Source of the DNA: Massilia sp.
GTDB taxonomy: Bacteria; Pseudomonadota; Gammaproteobacteria; Burkholderiales; Burkholderiaceae_D
Assembly: GCA_028291845.1 (NCBI GenBank)
Contig: JAQGNM010000327.1
Span: 1 to 31,977 of the forward strand
Reading direction: 5' to 3'
DNA: 31,977 nucleotides
The notes below the pieces were generated by a model. The model saw only the letters and a program-made list of their open reading frames with translations. It was not told the DNA's origin and did no database searches. Of the stretch, positions 1 to 9,675 are shown one piece after another; within the stretch, counting starts at the first letter, position 1, and every line of letters starts with the position of its first letter. Made by a program: the position numbers and the translations under genes.

Positions 1-3000
1 GCGCCAGCATGCGCCCTTCGAGGAACGGCGCCTGCTGATCGAGCACGCCGGTGTCGCCGGTGGTGGTGACGTAGCGGTGCGCCGCCAGCGGCAGCCACAG
101 GTAGTCGTCGGAGCAGTGGGTGCGCACCCCGCGGTCGGTCGGCGGATGCCACCAGTGCTGGACGTCGCCTTCAACGAACTGGTGCGCCGCGCACAGGATC
201 AAGTGCTCGCGCAGGATGTGCGGCTGGGTGTGGATCATCGCCATGGCGTCCTGCAGCTGGTCACGGAAGCCAAACGCGCCGCCCGACTGGTAGTAGCCGC
301 TGCGTGCCCACATGCGGCAAGCGATGGTCTGGTACATCAGCCAGCCGTTGGCGATGACGTCGAGCTGCGGTTCCGGCGTCGAAATGCGCACGGCGCCGAG
401 CGCCTTGTCCCAATGGTCGCACACCATGTCGAAGGCGGCCTGTGCAGCGTCGCTGCCGAGGTATTTCTGCACCAGGCCGCTGGCGTCGGCGTTACGCCGG
501 CCGCCCACGCCGAGCATGAACACCAGCTCGCGCTCCTGGCCCGGCTGCAGTTCGATCTGCACCTGGATGGCGGCGCACGGATCGAGCGCGGCGCCCAGTT
601 TGCCGGACAGGCGCGCGCGCAGCATGGCGGCAGGCTTGGCCAGGCTGCGGTTACGGCCGAGGAACTCGGTGCGGTCGGCCGTCACCGTGCGGCTTTGCGC
701 CTCCACCTGGAAGAAACCGACGCGGCCTGAAAACTCGGTGTTATAAGCGTTGCGGGCAAACAGCGCGCCCGATTGCGGGTCCTGTTCCGTCACTACGTGC
801 ATCGACGACTTCGGGCGCAAGTCGCCCAGCACCCATTCGACGTATCCGGTGACCGACAATTTACGCGGCACGGTGCTGTCGTTTCTCAGCTTGATGACCG
901 AATATTTGATCGGCGCGTCGAGCGCGACGTAGGTGGTCAAGGTGGAATGGATCGCTTCGCGGTCGTGCTCGAACACGCTGTAACCGAAGCCGTGGCGGGT
1001 GATGTAGGCGCCGTCGCCAAGCACCGGCAATGCGGTCGGCGACCAGAAGGTGCCGGTCGCTTCGTCGCGAATATAAAACGCCTCTCCGCTGCTGTCGGAC
1101 ACCGGGTCGTTGTCCCAAGGGGTCAGGCGGAATTCGTGAGCGTTTTCGCTCCAGGTGTAGGCCTGGCCCGATTCCGACACCACCGAACCGAAGCTCGGGT
1201 TGGCAAGCACATTGCACCACGGCGCCGGCGTGCGGGTGTCGCCGTCGGTGCGGATCACGTACTCGCGGCCGTCGGCGGTGAAGCCGCCAGTGCCGTTTTC
1301 CAGGATCAGGGCCGGTTTCGGCTGCGCCAACAGGGCGATGGCGGCAGGGCGCAATTGATACGGCGCGCTCCTCGCTTCGAACACGCCGGGCGGCAGTTTC
1401 GGGAAGGCCGGGCCGACCCGTTTCAACTGGTCGGCCAGGGTGCCCTTGCCGTCGGTGAGGATGGCGCGCGCCACCGACTGCATCAGCACGCGGTCTTCGT
1501 TGGAGATCTGGTCGAGCAGGCGCACGAAAATGCCGCCCGGCCGGTCGATGGCCTGGGCGTCGATGCCCGAGGCGATCAGCCCCATGATCTGGTCGTGCAG
1601 GGCCTGGCGGTAACCGGACTGGTCTTCGTACCAGATCACCAGGTCGACCACCAAGCCCTTCAATCTCCAATAGGCATGCGCCTGCACCATCTGGCGCGCC
1701 AGGTCGATATTGGCGGGGTCGTTGATCTGCATGAGCACGATCGGCAGGTCGCCCGAGATGGCGTAGGCCCACAGGCCGGACTGGCCGCGGTGATTGCGGA
1801 TCAATACCGACGGATCGGCGCGCAGGCTGGCGTTCGGATAGATGACGGAGCTGACCAGGCGGCTGTACAGCTGGGCGTCCGACTCGGTGGCGTTGAGCTG
1901 GCGCAGCACCACCTGGCTGTGGGTCCAGGCCAGCTCGAAGACGCGGTCGGCCAGGTGGCGGTCCTGGTACTTGTCGATCAGGTGCAGCGCCGCCTCGCGT
2001 GTTTCGGTCATGCCGGTGACCAGATCGAGGATCACCTGCTGGTCCGGCTGCAGGGTGATTTTATAGCGGATGGCGACCACCGGATCGAGCACCGAGCCTT
2101 CCGACCCTCCCAGCGGCGCCGCTTCCAGCATGGCGCGCGGCGCCATCGTATTGTTGGCGCGGCCGATGAATTCGGCGCGGCTGGTTTCGAAACTGGCGTC
2201 CAACAACACGCCGTCGTGCACCGTCATCAGGTTCAGCAGATACGGCATCTGCTCGCCCTTCGAACGGGGACGGCGGGTGCACAGGATGGCGTTCTCGTTG
2301 CGCAGGATTTCGGTCTGCACGAACAGCTTGGAAAACGCCGGGTGGGCATTGTCGGCGGCGGCCGGGGCCATCACCACTTCGGCGTAGCTGGTCACTTCGA
2401 TGGTGCGCCGTACTGAACTCTTGTTGGTAATTCTGGTGCGGCGCATTTCGATGTCGTCTTCCGGCGAGACGACGATTTCCGTGTACAGCTCGAGGCCGCG
2501 GTCCTGGCGGCGGAATTCGGCGCGCCCTTCCGAGAAGATGACTTCGTATTTCTTCGGCTCGACCAGGGTCGGCTGATAGGTGGTCGACCAGAAGGCGCCG
2601 CTGTCGACGTCGCGCACGTAGCAGAAATTGCCCCAGTTGTCGGTGGTGGCGTCTTCGCGCCAGCGGGTCACGGCCAGGTCCTTCCAGCGGCTGTAGCTGC
2701 CGCCGGACGAGGTGATCATCACGTGGTAGCGGCCGTTCGACAGCAGCTGCACTTCCGGCTGCGGCGTGCTGGTCTGGCCGATGATCCGCATCGGCATCGC
2801 CGACTCGGCGGCGGGCGCGCGCACCGCGGCCAGATCGGCCGTGTGCGACTGGAAGGCGCCGGCTTTCGGCACGCGCTCCTGCAGCACCAGCATGGTGGCC
2901 TGGAACAGCGGATCGGCCTCGAACCGCTTTTGCATCGGCCGGTCGTGCAGCAGGTAAGAGAGCGACAAAAAGCCCATGCCCTGGTGGTGCGCCATGAAGG

Positions 3001-6000
3001 AGCGCACCACGGCGAAATCCTGGCCGCGCGGCAGGCGTGCCGGGGTGTAATCGACCGCCTCGTAGAAACCATAATTGCCCATGAAGCCGATAGCGGCCAT
3101 GCGCTGCAGGTTTTCGGTGGCCGCCTCGGCGTCGACCATCAGGCCCATCATGGTGGCGTACGGCGCGATGACGAGATCGTCGCCCAGGCCCCGCTTCATG
3201 CCGGTGCCCGGCACGCCGAAGGCGCGATATTGATAATTCAGGTTGGCGTCGACGGTGTTGTAGCCGGACTCGGAAATACCCCACGGCGTGCCGCGCCGGC
3301 GGCCATAGTCGATCTGCGTCTTGATGATGGCGCGGTAGGTCTGGTCGAGCAGCGTGTCTTCATAGGTCGGCATGACCAGCAGCGGCATCAGGTACTCGAA
3401 CATCGAGCCGCTCCACGACAGCAGCAACTGCTCGCCGCCGACGATGCACAGCTGGCGTCCGAGGGCGAACCAGTGCTCCTGCGGGAACTGGCCCTGGGCG
3501 ACGCCGACGAAACTGGCCAGGCGCGCTTCGGAGGCGAGCAAGTCGTAGCAGCTGGCGTCCAGGCGGCGGTCGGAAACGTTGTAGCCGATCGCCATCAGGT
3601 TGGTGGTGGTGTTGTAGAGGAAGCTGAATTCCATCTGGGCGAAGGCGCGCGCGCGCATCACCAGCTCGGCGATATCGACCAGGCGGCGCCGCGCCGCCGC
3701 GCTGCCTTCGGCCACCATTTGCGTGAGCGTGTGCTGGCGGCTGCGCTCGGCCGGCGCCAGGTCGGTCGGCGCGGTCACGCCGGCGCCGGCGCCGGCCGTC
3801 AAAGTAAAGCCTGCCAGTTCGCGCAAGCTCGGGATGCGGGTCAGGCGCGAATCGACGACGTATTCCTGTGCCGCTTTCATCCACGGCGCCAGTTCGAACA
3901 ATTCGTCGCGGGCGCTGCGGCATTGCAGCGCCAGCTTTTCGCACCAGGCGGCCAATACGGCCGGGTGTTCGGGCGCGGCGGCGACCTGTTCGGACAAGGC
4001 GCAGGCGGCATCGGCCAGGCGCACGAAGCTGTCGGCCAAACCCGGCAAGGTGTGCGGGTGGCGCTGGCCGTCAGCCAGCAGCGCCTGCATGCCGGCGACG
4101 GCATCGATGACCAGCGCCGAGGTGGCCGAAGCCGCCGCGGCGGCAGCGGTGGCAGTGGCGGCAGCGGTGGCAGTGGCGGCAGCGGTGGCGGTGGCGGAAG
4201 GCGCGCCGCCGGCGGCGGGGTTGCCGTCGTCCTGGGCCGCTTCCAGCAGCAGGTTCAAGGTGATGGCGACGCCGTCGAGCGTGCGGGCGCTGACGATCGG
4301 CTGGTCGGCCAGCGCGCTCAAGCCCGGGGCCAGGGTCAGCAGGTGGCCGGCCAGGTTGCCGCTGTCGACCGCCGAGACGTACATCGGCAACAGCGGCGCC
4401 AGGCTCTGGGTGTCGTACCAGTTATAGAAATGGCCGTGGTGGCGCTCCATGCGGTCCATGGTGCCGAAGGTGTTGGTGATGCGGGTGATGGCCTGGCCGG
4501 CGGTGGCGAAACCGAAATCGTAGGCAGTCAGGTTGGCCAGCAGCGACATGCCGATATTGGTCGGCGAGGTGCGGTGCGCCACCACCGAGGTCGGGTGCTC
4601 CTGCATGTTATCGGGCGGCAGCCAGTTGTCCGCGGCGCCGACGAAATCTTCGAAAAAGCCCCAGGTGCGGCGCGCCAGGATCTGCAGGAACACGGTCTGC
4701 GCGCTGCTCAACTGGGCGGCGCGGCGCGCGATCGGCAAACTGATCCACCAGGCGATGACGGGCGAGAGAAACCACAGCAGCAGCACCGGCGCGGCGGCGA
4801 ACAGCGCGGCCGGATTGACAAACGAGAGCATCAGGGCCGCGCCCACCGAGACGGCCGGTGCAAACCACATGCGGCGCCAGTTCGCTTCCATGTCGGTGGA
4901 CGAGCGCGCCAGCGAGGACGGCCGCCACTCGAGCAGGTTGCGGCGCGAGACCGCCATGCGCCAGCAGGTCCGCACGATGGCGTCGGTATTGAACCACGCT
5001 TCATAGGGCAAAAAGGCGGTCTGAAGGATGGCATGGCCGAACATGGCGCGCAGGCTCGGCAGGCCGGACAGCAAATGCTGGTTCCAGCCCATGTCGTGCG
5101 GTTTTTCGATCAGGCCGAACAGGGCGTTCACAAACGTCGGCAGGAAGATCACCGCCAGCACCGCGGCGCTCCAGAACCACGGCGACGGCAGCAGCGCCCA
5201 CGCCATCAGCAGCAGGACGGTGAGGACCGGTGCGACCACGCTGCGGCGCAGGTTGTCGAACAGCTTCCAGCGCGACAGCGCCGACAAGGGGGTTTTTTCG
5301 CGCTTGCCGTGCGGCGCAGGCACGCGCGGCATCAACCAGCCGAGCAGCTGCCAGTCGCCGCGCACCCAGCGGTGGCGGCGGTTGACGTCGTCGCTGTAGC
5401 GCGCCGGATAGGCCTCGTACAACTGGGCGTCCGACAGCAGGCCGGCGCGCAGGTAGCTGCCCTCGAGCAGATCGTGGCTGAGAATCTGGTTGTCGGGTAA
5501 GCGCTCCGCCAGCAGGCGCTCGAACATGTCGACGTCATAGATGCCCTTGCCGACAAACGAGCCTTCATAGAACACGTCCTGATAGACGTCGGAAACGGTG
5601 CGCGTGTACGGGTCGATGCCCGGCTCGCCGCCGCACAGGCGCTCATAGCGCGAGGCGTTTTCGCTCGGCAGCGAGGCCGTCACGCGCGGCTGCAGGATGC
5701 CGTAGCCGTCGATCACGCGGGTGCCTTCGGCGTTGAGCAAAGGCTGGTTGAGCGGGTGCGCCATGGTGGCGACGAACTGGCGCGCGGCGTCGCGCGGCAG
5801 CTGGGTGTCGGTGTCGAGGGTGATGACGTAGCGGATGTTCTCCAGGCCGTAGGTGTCGCCGGCGATCAGGGAAAACTTGTCGCGCGCGCCGCCGCGCAGG
5901 AAGCTGTTGAAGTCGCCCAGCTTGCCGCGTTTGCGCTCTTCTCCCATCCAGGCGCGTTCGGACGCATTCCAGCGGCGCGGGCGGTGCAGCAGCAGGAACG

Positions 6001-7795
6001 GTTCGACCAGCGGTTCGGGATCGGGCACACCATCGAGCATCGGCACGCCGACCGGACCGACCGCCGCATCGAGTTTGTATTTGGCGTTGAGTTCATCGAT
6101 GGCGCTCTTCGCCAGCGCCAGCAGCTCGGCGTCGTCGGGCATGGTTTCGCTCGGCGCGTCGCCGAAGTCGGTCAGCAGGCAAAACCGCAGGCCGGGATCG
6201 CGATTGGCCAGGTAGTGCACTTCCAGGTTTTCGACCAGGCTGGCGAGGTTGGCCGGGCTGTAGATAATGGTCGGCACCACCACGATGGCGTGGGCGCCGT
6301 CGGGCAGGCCTTCCTTGAAGTCCATGCGCGGCAGCGGGTGCGGGTGGGTCAGCTGGGTGGCCATGAAATTGACCAGCGCCAGCGCCAGCTGGCTGGCACC
6401 GATCGCCGAGAACAGCGCCAGCAGCACCAGCAGCGCGCCATCGAGGCCGTCGCGCCAGGCGTGCACCGTCACGCTGCCGGCAAACAGCACGGTGAACACG
6501 CCGATGGCGCCCAGGTAGGACGCCAGCGGCGCTGCGCGGCCCATCTTGTCGAGCAGTTCGGCCAGCGGCTGGCGCGTCTTGAGGCGTTTTTCAAGGAAGG
6601 CCAGGCCGTTGCCGACCAGGTAGTAGCCGACGTGGCGGCGGCGCATGTCCAGGCCGCCCTGCTGCCGCGCGCGCGGCTCGTTGGCCATCTCCAGCACTTT
6701 ATCGGCGACGTCGGTTTCGGCCATGCCGGACCGCTTGGCCAGGCGCTCGATCACGTGGCGGTAATTGTCGCGGGTGGCGAAATCCATCTTGCCATAGGTG
6801 TCGGCGGGGTCCAGGCGCAAAGTCGATTCGACACCGCTCATGGTTTCGACGAATTCGCGCCAGTCCATCGTCGCCAGAAAACGCAGGCTGCCGATGCTGT
6901 TGCTGATGGTGACCTGGTCGGCCGCCTGCTGCTGGATCTCGGCCTGGATCTGCTGCTCGATGGTCAGTCCGGCATCGGCCAGGCGGGTGGTGACCCACTG
7001 CAGGGCCACGGCCAGCGCCGAATTCTGGCCCTGCAGGCGGCGCGCCAGTTCGGCGACAAAACCGCTGCTCATCGGCTGCTTCGAGCGGGCCATGTCGGCC
7101 ACCAGCAGGATCAGGTCGGACGGGTTTTTCTCGGCCGTCGCGCTCATCTGGTCGGCCCAGCTGTTGGCGCGGTCGCGCTGGGCGCGGTTGTCGTAGACGC
7201 GCGCGGCCACGCGGCGCAGGTTTTCAATCAAGGCCAGGCGCAGCATGATGGGAATGGCCCACAGCTCGCCCAGTTTCAACGGCGCGCTCTCCTGGTAAGC
7301 GTCGACGAACCGTGACAGGCTCTCCGGGTCAACCCGGCCGTCGCCGTGCGAGATGATCTCCAGGGCGATCTGGTACACGCGCGGATTGCCCTCGGCGTCG
7401 GGGTTCGACAGGCGCGGCAGCTCCTTGCTGTAGTTTTTCGGCAGGTGGCGGCGCGCGGTGCGGATCTGCTCTTCGATCAGATAGAAATTATCGAGCAACC
7501 ACTCGGAAGCGGGGGTGATCTGGCGGCCGGCCTTGATGGCGGCGGTCAGCTCGTCGCAGGTGGCGGCGATGACGTCGGCGTTTTCGGTCAGGCGGCTGAG
7601 CAGGCGGTCGGGGCCGCCCTTCTTGCTCAGCTGGTGGCGCGCCGCGAGGTGGCCGCCATGCGCCGCCATCTGGGCGGCGCTGAACAATTCCGAGCGCAGC
7701 GGCAGTTCGCTTTCGAGGACGCTGCCATCGTCACTGCTGCCAGCGCCGGCCTGCCATGGGTATCGCGTATCGGAAATGAAGGATTCTTGGTTCAA
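1..7795 (-). CDS. ndvB: Cyclic beta-1,2-glucan synthase (NdvB/ChvB-like), 3' end cut by window
   Basis: The minus strand has one uninterrupted frame of about 2,600 codons running off the left edge. It matches the architecture of cyclic beta-1,2-glucan synthases, inner-membrane enzymes that build, cyclise and trim periplasmic glucan from UDP-glucose. Hydrophobic segments lie near residues 420-460 and 860-1000. The GT84 part carries LDTDTQLP (about residue 660) and RRHRWVRGDWQ (about 805). The glycoamylase-like middle (about 1090-1640) has WSGSMFEYLMP and AHHQGMG. Two GH94-type beta-sandwich regions follow, and then the start of the alpha/alpha barrel with GAFGFRDQLQDAM; the rest of the barrel lies outside the window. 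An Ala/Thr-rich repeat interrupts the middle part. The start is uncertain. TTG at 7795 has a GAGG six bases upstream; an in-frame ATG at 7858 adds 21 residues but has no visible ribosome site. The symbol is by family; chvB and cgs are synonyms. Confidence 0.93.
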   Translation of the reverse strand, partial: MNQESFISDTRYPWQAGAGSSDDGSVLESELPLRSELFSAAQMAAHGGHLAARHQLSKKGGPDRLLSRLTENADVIAATCDELTAAIKAGRQITPASEWLLDNFYLIEEQIRTARRHLPKNYSKELPRLSNPDAEGNPRVYQIALEIISHGDGRVDPESLSRFVDAYQESAPLKLGELWAIPIMLRLALIENLRRVAARVYDNRAQRDRANSWADQMSATAEKNPSDLILLVADMARSKQPMSSGFVAELARRLQGQNSALAVALQWVTTRLADAGLTIEQQIQAEIQQQAADQVTISNSIGSLRFLATMDWREFVETMSGVESTLRLDPADTYGKMDFATRDNYRHVIERLAKRSGMAETDVADKVLEMANEPRARQQGGLDMRRRHVGYYLVGNGLAFLEKRLKTRQPLAELLDKMGRAAPLASYLGAIGVFTVLFAGSVTVHAWRDGLDGALLVLLALFSAIGASQLALALVNFMATQLTHPHPLPRMDFKEGLPDGAHAIVVVPTIIYSPANLASLVENLEVHYLANRDPGLRFCLLTDFGDAPSETMPDDAELLALAKSAIDELNAKYKLDAAVGPVGVPMLDGVPDPEPLVEPFLLLHRPRRWNASERAWMGEERKRGKLGDFNSFLRGGARDKFSLIAGDTYGLENIRYVITLDTDTQLPRDAARQFVATMAHPLNQPLLNAEGTRVIDGYGILQPRVTASLPSENASRYERLCGGEPGIDPYTRTVSDVYQDVFYEGSFVGKGIYDVDMFERLLAERLPDNQILSHDLLEGSYLRAGLLSDAQLYEAYPARYSDDVNRRHRWVRGDWQLLGWLMPRVPAPHGKREKTPLSALSRWKLFDNLRRSVVAPVLTVLLLMAWALLPSPWFWSAAVLAVIFLPTFVNALFGLIEKPHDMGWNQHLLSGLPSLRAMFGHAILQTAFLPYEAWFNTDAIVRTCWRMAVSRRNLLEWRPSSLARSSTDMEANWRRMWFAPAVSVGAALMLSFVNPAALFAAAPVLLLWFLSPVIAWWISLPIARRAAQLSSAQTVFLQILARRTWGFFEDFVGAADNWLPPDNMQEHPTSVVAHRTSPTNIGMSLLANLTAYDFGFATAGQAITRITNTFGTMDRMERHHGHFYNWYDTQSLAPLLPMYVSAVDSGNLAGHLLTLAPGLSALADQPIVSARTLDGVAITLNLLLEAAQDDGNPAAGGAPSATATAAATATAAATATAAAAAASATSALVIDAVAGMQALLADGQRHPHTLPGLADSFVRLADAACALSEQVAAAPEHPAVLAAWCEKLALQCRSARDELFELAPWMKAAQEYVVDSRLTRIPSLRELAGFTLTAGAGAGVTAPTDLAPAERSRQHTLTQMVAEGSAAARRRLVDIAELVMRARAFAQMEFSFLYNTTTNLMAIGYNVSDRRLDASCYDLLASEARLASFVGVAQGQFPQEHWFALGRQLCIVGGEQLLLSWSGSMFEYLMPLLVMPTYEDTLLDQTYRAIIKTQIDYGRRRGTPWGISESGYNTVDANLNYQYRAFGVPGTGMKRGLGDDLVIAPYATMMGLMVDAEAATENLQRMAAIGFMGNYGFYEAVDYTPARLPRGQDFAVVRSFMAHHQGMGFLSLSYLLHDRPMQKRFEADPLFQATMLVLQERVPKAGAFQSHTADLAAVRAPAAESAMPMRIIGQTSTPQPEVQLLSNGRYHVMITSSGGSYSRWKDLAVTRWREDATTDNWGNFCYVRDVDSGAFWSTTYQPTLVEPKKYEVIFSEGRAEFRRQDRGLELYTEIVVSPEDDIEMRRTRITNKSSVRRTIEVTSYAEVVMAPAAADNAHPAFSKLFVQTEILRNENAILCTRRPRSKGEQMPYLLNLMTVHDGVLLDASFETSRAEFIGRANNTMAPRAMLEAAPLGGSEGSVLDPVVAIRYKITLQPDQQVILDLVTGMTETREAALHLIDKYQDRHLADRVFELAWTHSQVVLRQLNATESDAQLYSRLVSSVIYPNASLRADPSVLIRNHRGQSGLWAYAISGDLPIVLMQINDPANIDLARQMVQAHAYWRLKGLVVDLVIWYEDQSGYRQALHDQIMGLIASGIDAQAIDRPGGIFVRLLDQISNEDRVLMQSVARAILTDGKGTLADQLKRVGPAFPKLPPGVFEARSAPYQLRPAAIALLAQPKPALILENGTGGFTADGREYVIRTDGDTRTPAPWCNVLANPSFGSVVSESGQAYTWSENAHEFRLTPWDNDPVSDSSGEAFYIRDEATGTFWSPTALPVLGDGAYITRHGFGYSVFEHDREAIHSTLTTYVALDAPIKYSVIKLRNDSTVPRKLSVTGYVEWVLGDLRPKSSMHVVTEQDPQSGALFARNAYNTEFSGRVGFFQVEAQSRTVTADRTEFLGRNRSLAKPAAMLRARLSGKLGAALDPCAAIQVQIELQPGQERELVFMLGVGGRRNADASGLVQKYLGSDAAQAAFDMVCDHWDKALGAVRISTPEPQLDVIANGWLMYQTIACRMWARSGYYQSGGAFGFRDQLQDAMAMIHTQPHILREHLILCAAHQFVEGDVQHWWHPPTDRGVRTHCSDDYLWLPLAAHRYVTTTGDTGVLDQQAPFLEGRMLA
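4140..4193. repeat. Three tandem copies of an 18-bp unit inside the glucan synthase gene
   Basis: Units start at 4140, 4158 and 4176. The first two are identical (GCGGCAGCGGTGGCAGTG) and the third differs by one base. On the coding strand each unit gives a six-residue Ala/Thr period, making a low-complexity tract of about 25 residues between the glycoamylase-like region and the next helical segment. Because 18 is a multiple of three, copy-number change would keep the frame. Confidence 0.9.
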
Positions 7796-7974
7796 CAGTG
7801 ACCTCGCTTGGGCGTGAGCTGCCAACCGCCCAACGCAGGCGAGTCGCGACCGGGTCATTCAAGGCGGGAAAGCATGAGCGAACGGCTGATGCCATGGTAC
7901 CCTAAAGAGCGAAAAGTTAACGGTGCGCTAACGTACACATGGGCCGTGGCACCCCATTGCTGCAGCGCAGCATT

Positions 7975-9531
7975 TTACTCCGCCGCCAGCGCCAATCCAC
8001 CGGCCAGATGATAGACGTTCCGGTGGCCGGCGTCGCGCAACATGCGCAGCGCATCGAGGCTGCGGTTGCCGCTGCGGCAGAACAGCAAAATGGGCCGCCG
8101 CGGCTCGGCCAGCCACATTGGCAAACGCCCGGCCAGCTCGCTCAGCGGCAGGTTGTCGATGGTGCGGCCGTGCCACTCGCTGCGCCCGCCGGCGGCATAT
8201 TCGAACGCTTCGCGCACGTCGACCAGGCGGGCGTCGGGGTGGGCCGTCAGAAAGGCGGCCAGGTCGGCGCCGCGGATGTCGGCGTCGCCGCGGGCGACCA
8301 GCGTCGCCGACGGCGCCTTGCCTTCCAGCGCCGGCGGCGCGTGGCTGGCAAGGGCGGCGCCGCAGCGGGCGATGCGCGCGCAGGCGGCGTCGATGAACGC
8401 ATCGCTGGCGCTCGGGCTGAACGACAGGCGCACGGCGCTGCCGGCGCGCGCATCGGCCAGACCCATGGCGGCGAGCACGTGGCTGGGAGAAGAGCGCGCC
8501 GCCGAACAGGCCGAGCCGGCGGACAGGCGCACCCCGGCCGCATCGAACAGTTTTAGAAGATCGTTGGCGCTCACGCCGGGCACACAGAAATTGAGGGTGG
8601 TCGGCAGGCTGCGCTCGAGCGGCGCGTTGAAGACCAGGCCGGGAAAGCTCTGGCGCAGCGAGGCGGCCAACTGGTCGCGCAAGCGGGCCAGCTGCTGCGG
8701 GCTGCGCAACGCTGCGCCGTCTTCCAGCGCGTGCAGCACGGCGCCGAGCGCGGCGATGCCCGCCATGTTCTCGGTGCCCGAGCGCAGGCCGCCTTCCTGG
8801 CCGCCGCCCATCATCAAGGGCGTGAAAGGCGCGTCGCGACGTACGTACAGCATGCCGATGCCCTTCGGCGCATACAGCTTGTGTCCGGAAAACGCGGCGT
8901 AGTCGATGCGGGTGGCGGCCAGCCGCAAGGGCAGCTTGCCGAGCGCCTGTACGCAGTCGACCAGCCACAGGGCGCGCGGCGCGTGCGCGGCCAGCACCGC
9001 TTCGATGGCGGCCAGGTCCGACACCACGCCGGTTTCGTTATTGGCCGCCATGGTGCATACCAGCGCCGCGCGCGGCGCCAGCGCCTCCAGTTGATCGAGC
9101 CGATGCAGGCCGTCGGCGTCCACCGCCAGCGGCTCGATCGTAAAACCGGTGCCGAGGATGCGGTCCCAGTGCGCCAGGCATTCGGGCACCGCCTTGTGCT
9201 CGGTGGCGCCGTACAGCAGCAGCTCGCCGACCGCTTCGCCGGCTGCGCGGCGCTCGCGCAGCGCGCACAGCGCCGACAGCACCGCCGTTTGAATCGCCTC
9301 GGTGGCGCCGCTGGTGAAGACCACGCTGCCGGCGCTGTCGCCCTCCCCCGCGCCGATCACCCGGCCGGCCACCGCGCGCACATCATCGAGCAGGGCGCGC
9401 GCACGCAGGCCGGCGGTATGGATGCTGCTGGGATTGCCGAAGCGGGTCTGCATGGCGTCGACCGCGGCGGCGATGGCGGCCGGCAGCGCCGCCGAGGTGG
9501 CGTTGGCATCGAGGTAAACTTCGTTTGTCAT
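7975..9531 (-). CDS. Cysteine desulfurase-like class V aminotransferase fused to a C-terminal rhodanese domain
   Basis: This is a 518-residue fusion. Residues 1-395 are a NifS/IscS-type PLP enzyme: N-terminal EVYLDANATSAAL, the PLP lysine in SGHKLYAPKG (Lys218), and a mobile catalytic-loop cysteine in SAGSACSAARSSPSHVL (Cys342). After a linker near 400-415, residues about 415-518 form a single rhodanese domain with the active-site loop LLFCRSGNRS (Cys485). Known desulfurases move sulfur from cysteine to a persulfide on the loop Cys, and rhodaneses accept or transfer such sulfur. The fusion therefore suggests intramolecular persulfide relay, which is inference. The protein appears cytoplasmic. 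No isc or suf genes are nearby, so a housekeeping Fe-S role is unlikely. It is divergent from a DecR-like cysteine-type regulator, pointing to cysteine catabolism or sulfide handling. The start at 9531 lacks a clear ribosome site but fits the family N-terminus. Confidence 0.9.
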   Translation of the reverse strand: MTNEVYLDANATSAALPAAIAAAVDAMQTRFGNPSSIHTAGLRARALLDDVRAVAGRVIGAGEGDSAGSVVFTSGATEAIQTAVLSALCALRERRAAGEAVGELLLYGATEHKAVPECLAHWDRILGTGFTIEPLAVDADGLHRLDQLEALAPRAALVCTMAANNETGVVSDLAAIEAVLAAHAPRALWLVDCVQALGKLPLRLAATRIDYAAFSGHKLYAPKGIGMLYVRRDAPFTPLMMGGGQEGGLRSGTENMAGIAALGAVLHALEDGAALRSPQQLARLRDQLAASLRQSFPGLVFNAPLERSLPTTLNFCVPGVSANDLLKLFDAAGVRLSAGSACSAARSSPSHVLAAMGLADARAGSAVRLSFSPSASDAFIDAACARIARCGAALASHAPPALEGKAPSATLVARGDADIRGADLAAFLTAHPDARLVDVREAFEYAAGGRSEWHGRTIDNLPLSELAGRLPMWLAEPRRPILLFCRSGNRSLDALRMLRDAGHRNVYHLAGGLALAAE

Positions 9532-9675
9532 TATTAAAAATAAAATAAATTAAATATTGTCAGGCAATGGGAATTTATTGCTATATTACGTCGTTGCAGC
9601 GTGCGATACGTCCCAAATAACCTCGATTTATCTTAAATTTAAGCATATATATGCTAAAAAACAGATATAAATAGA
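9532..9675. promoter_or_regulatory. AT-rich divergent control region between desulfurase-rhodanese and decR-like genes
   Basis: These 144 bases are far richer in A+T than the flanking genes and must hold the promoters of both divergent transcripts. At 9642-9655 there is a perfect 14-base palindrome, AGCATATATATGCT. It extends to TTT/AAA flanks with one mismatched pair, and ends 20 bases before the regulator start. Lrp-family proteins bind such AT-rich dyads, so it is a good candidate for autoregulation and for control of the divergent gene. Several TATA-like hexamers occur and I cannot choose a -10 with confidence. Confidence 0.6.

Noticed and set aside
773..2416. A 547-codon plus-strand open frame
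   Set aside because: It is a shadow of the glucan synthase GH94 region, with no ribosome site and no family features.
4139..4200. Possible CRISPR or satellite array
   Set aside because: The units are 18 bases, contiguous without spacers, and in frame inside a gene, so this is a coding tandem repeat.
2723..5500. A 925-codon open frame on the plus strand with Gly/Ser-rich repeats
   Set aside because: It is antisense to the glucan synthase gene. Its His/Gln/Arg/Gly-rich composition and the GSGG repeats are the complement of the Ala/Thr-coding tract, with no recognisable domain.
7959..7973. Terminator after the desulfurase-rhodanese gene (TGCTGC/GCAGCA hairpin)
   Set aside because: The stem is only six pairs with a 3-base loop and no T-run follows on the minus strand, so it is too weak to list.
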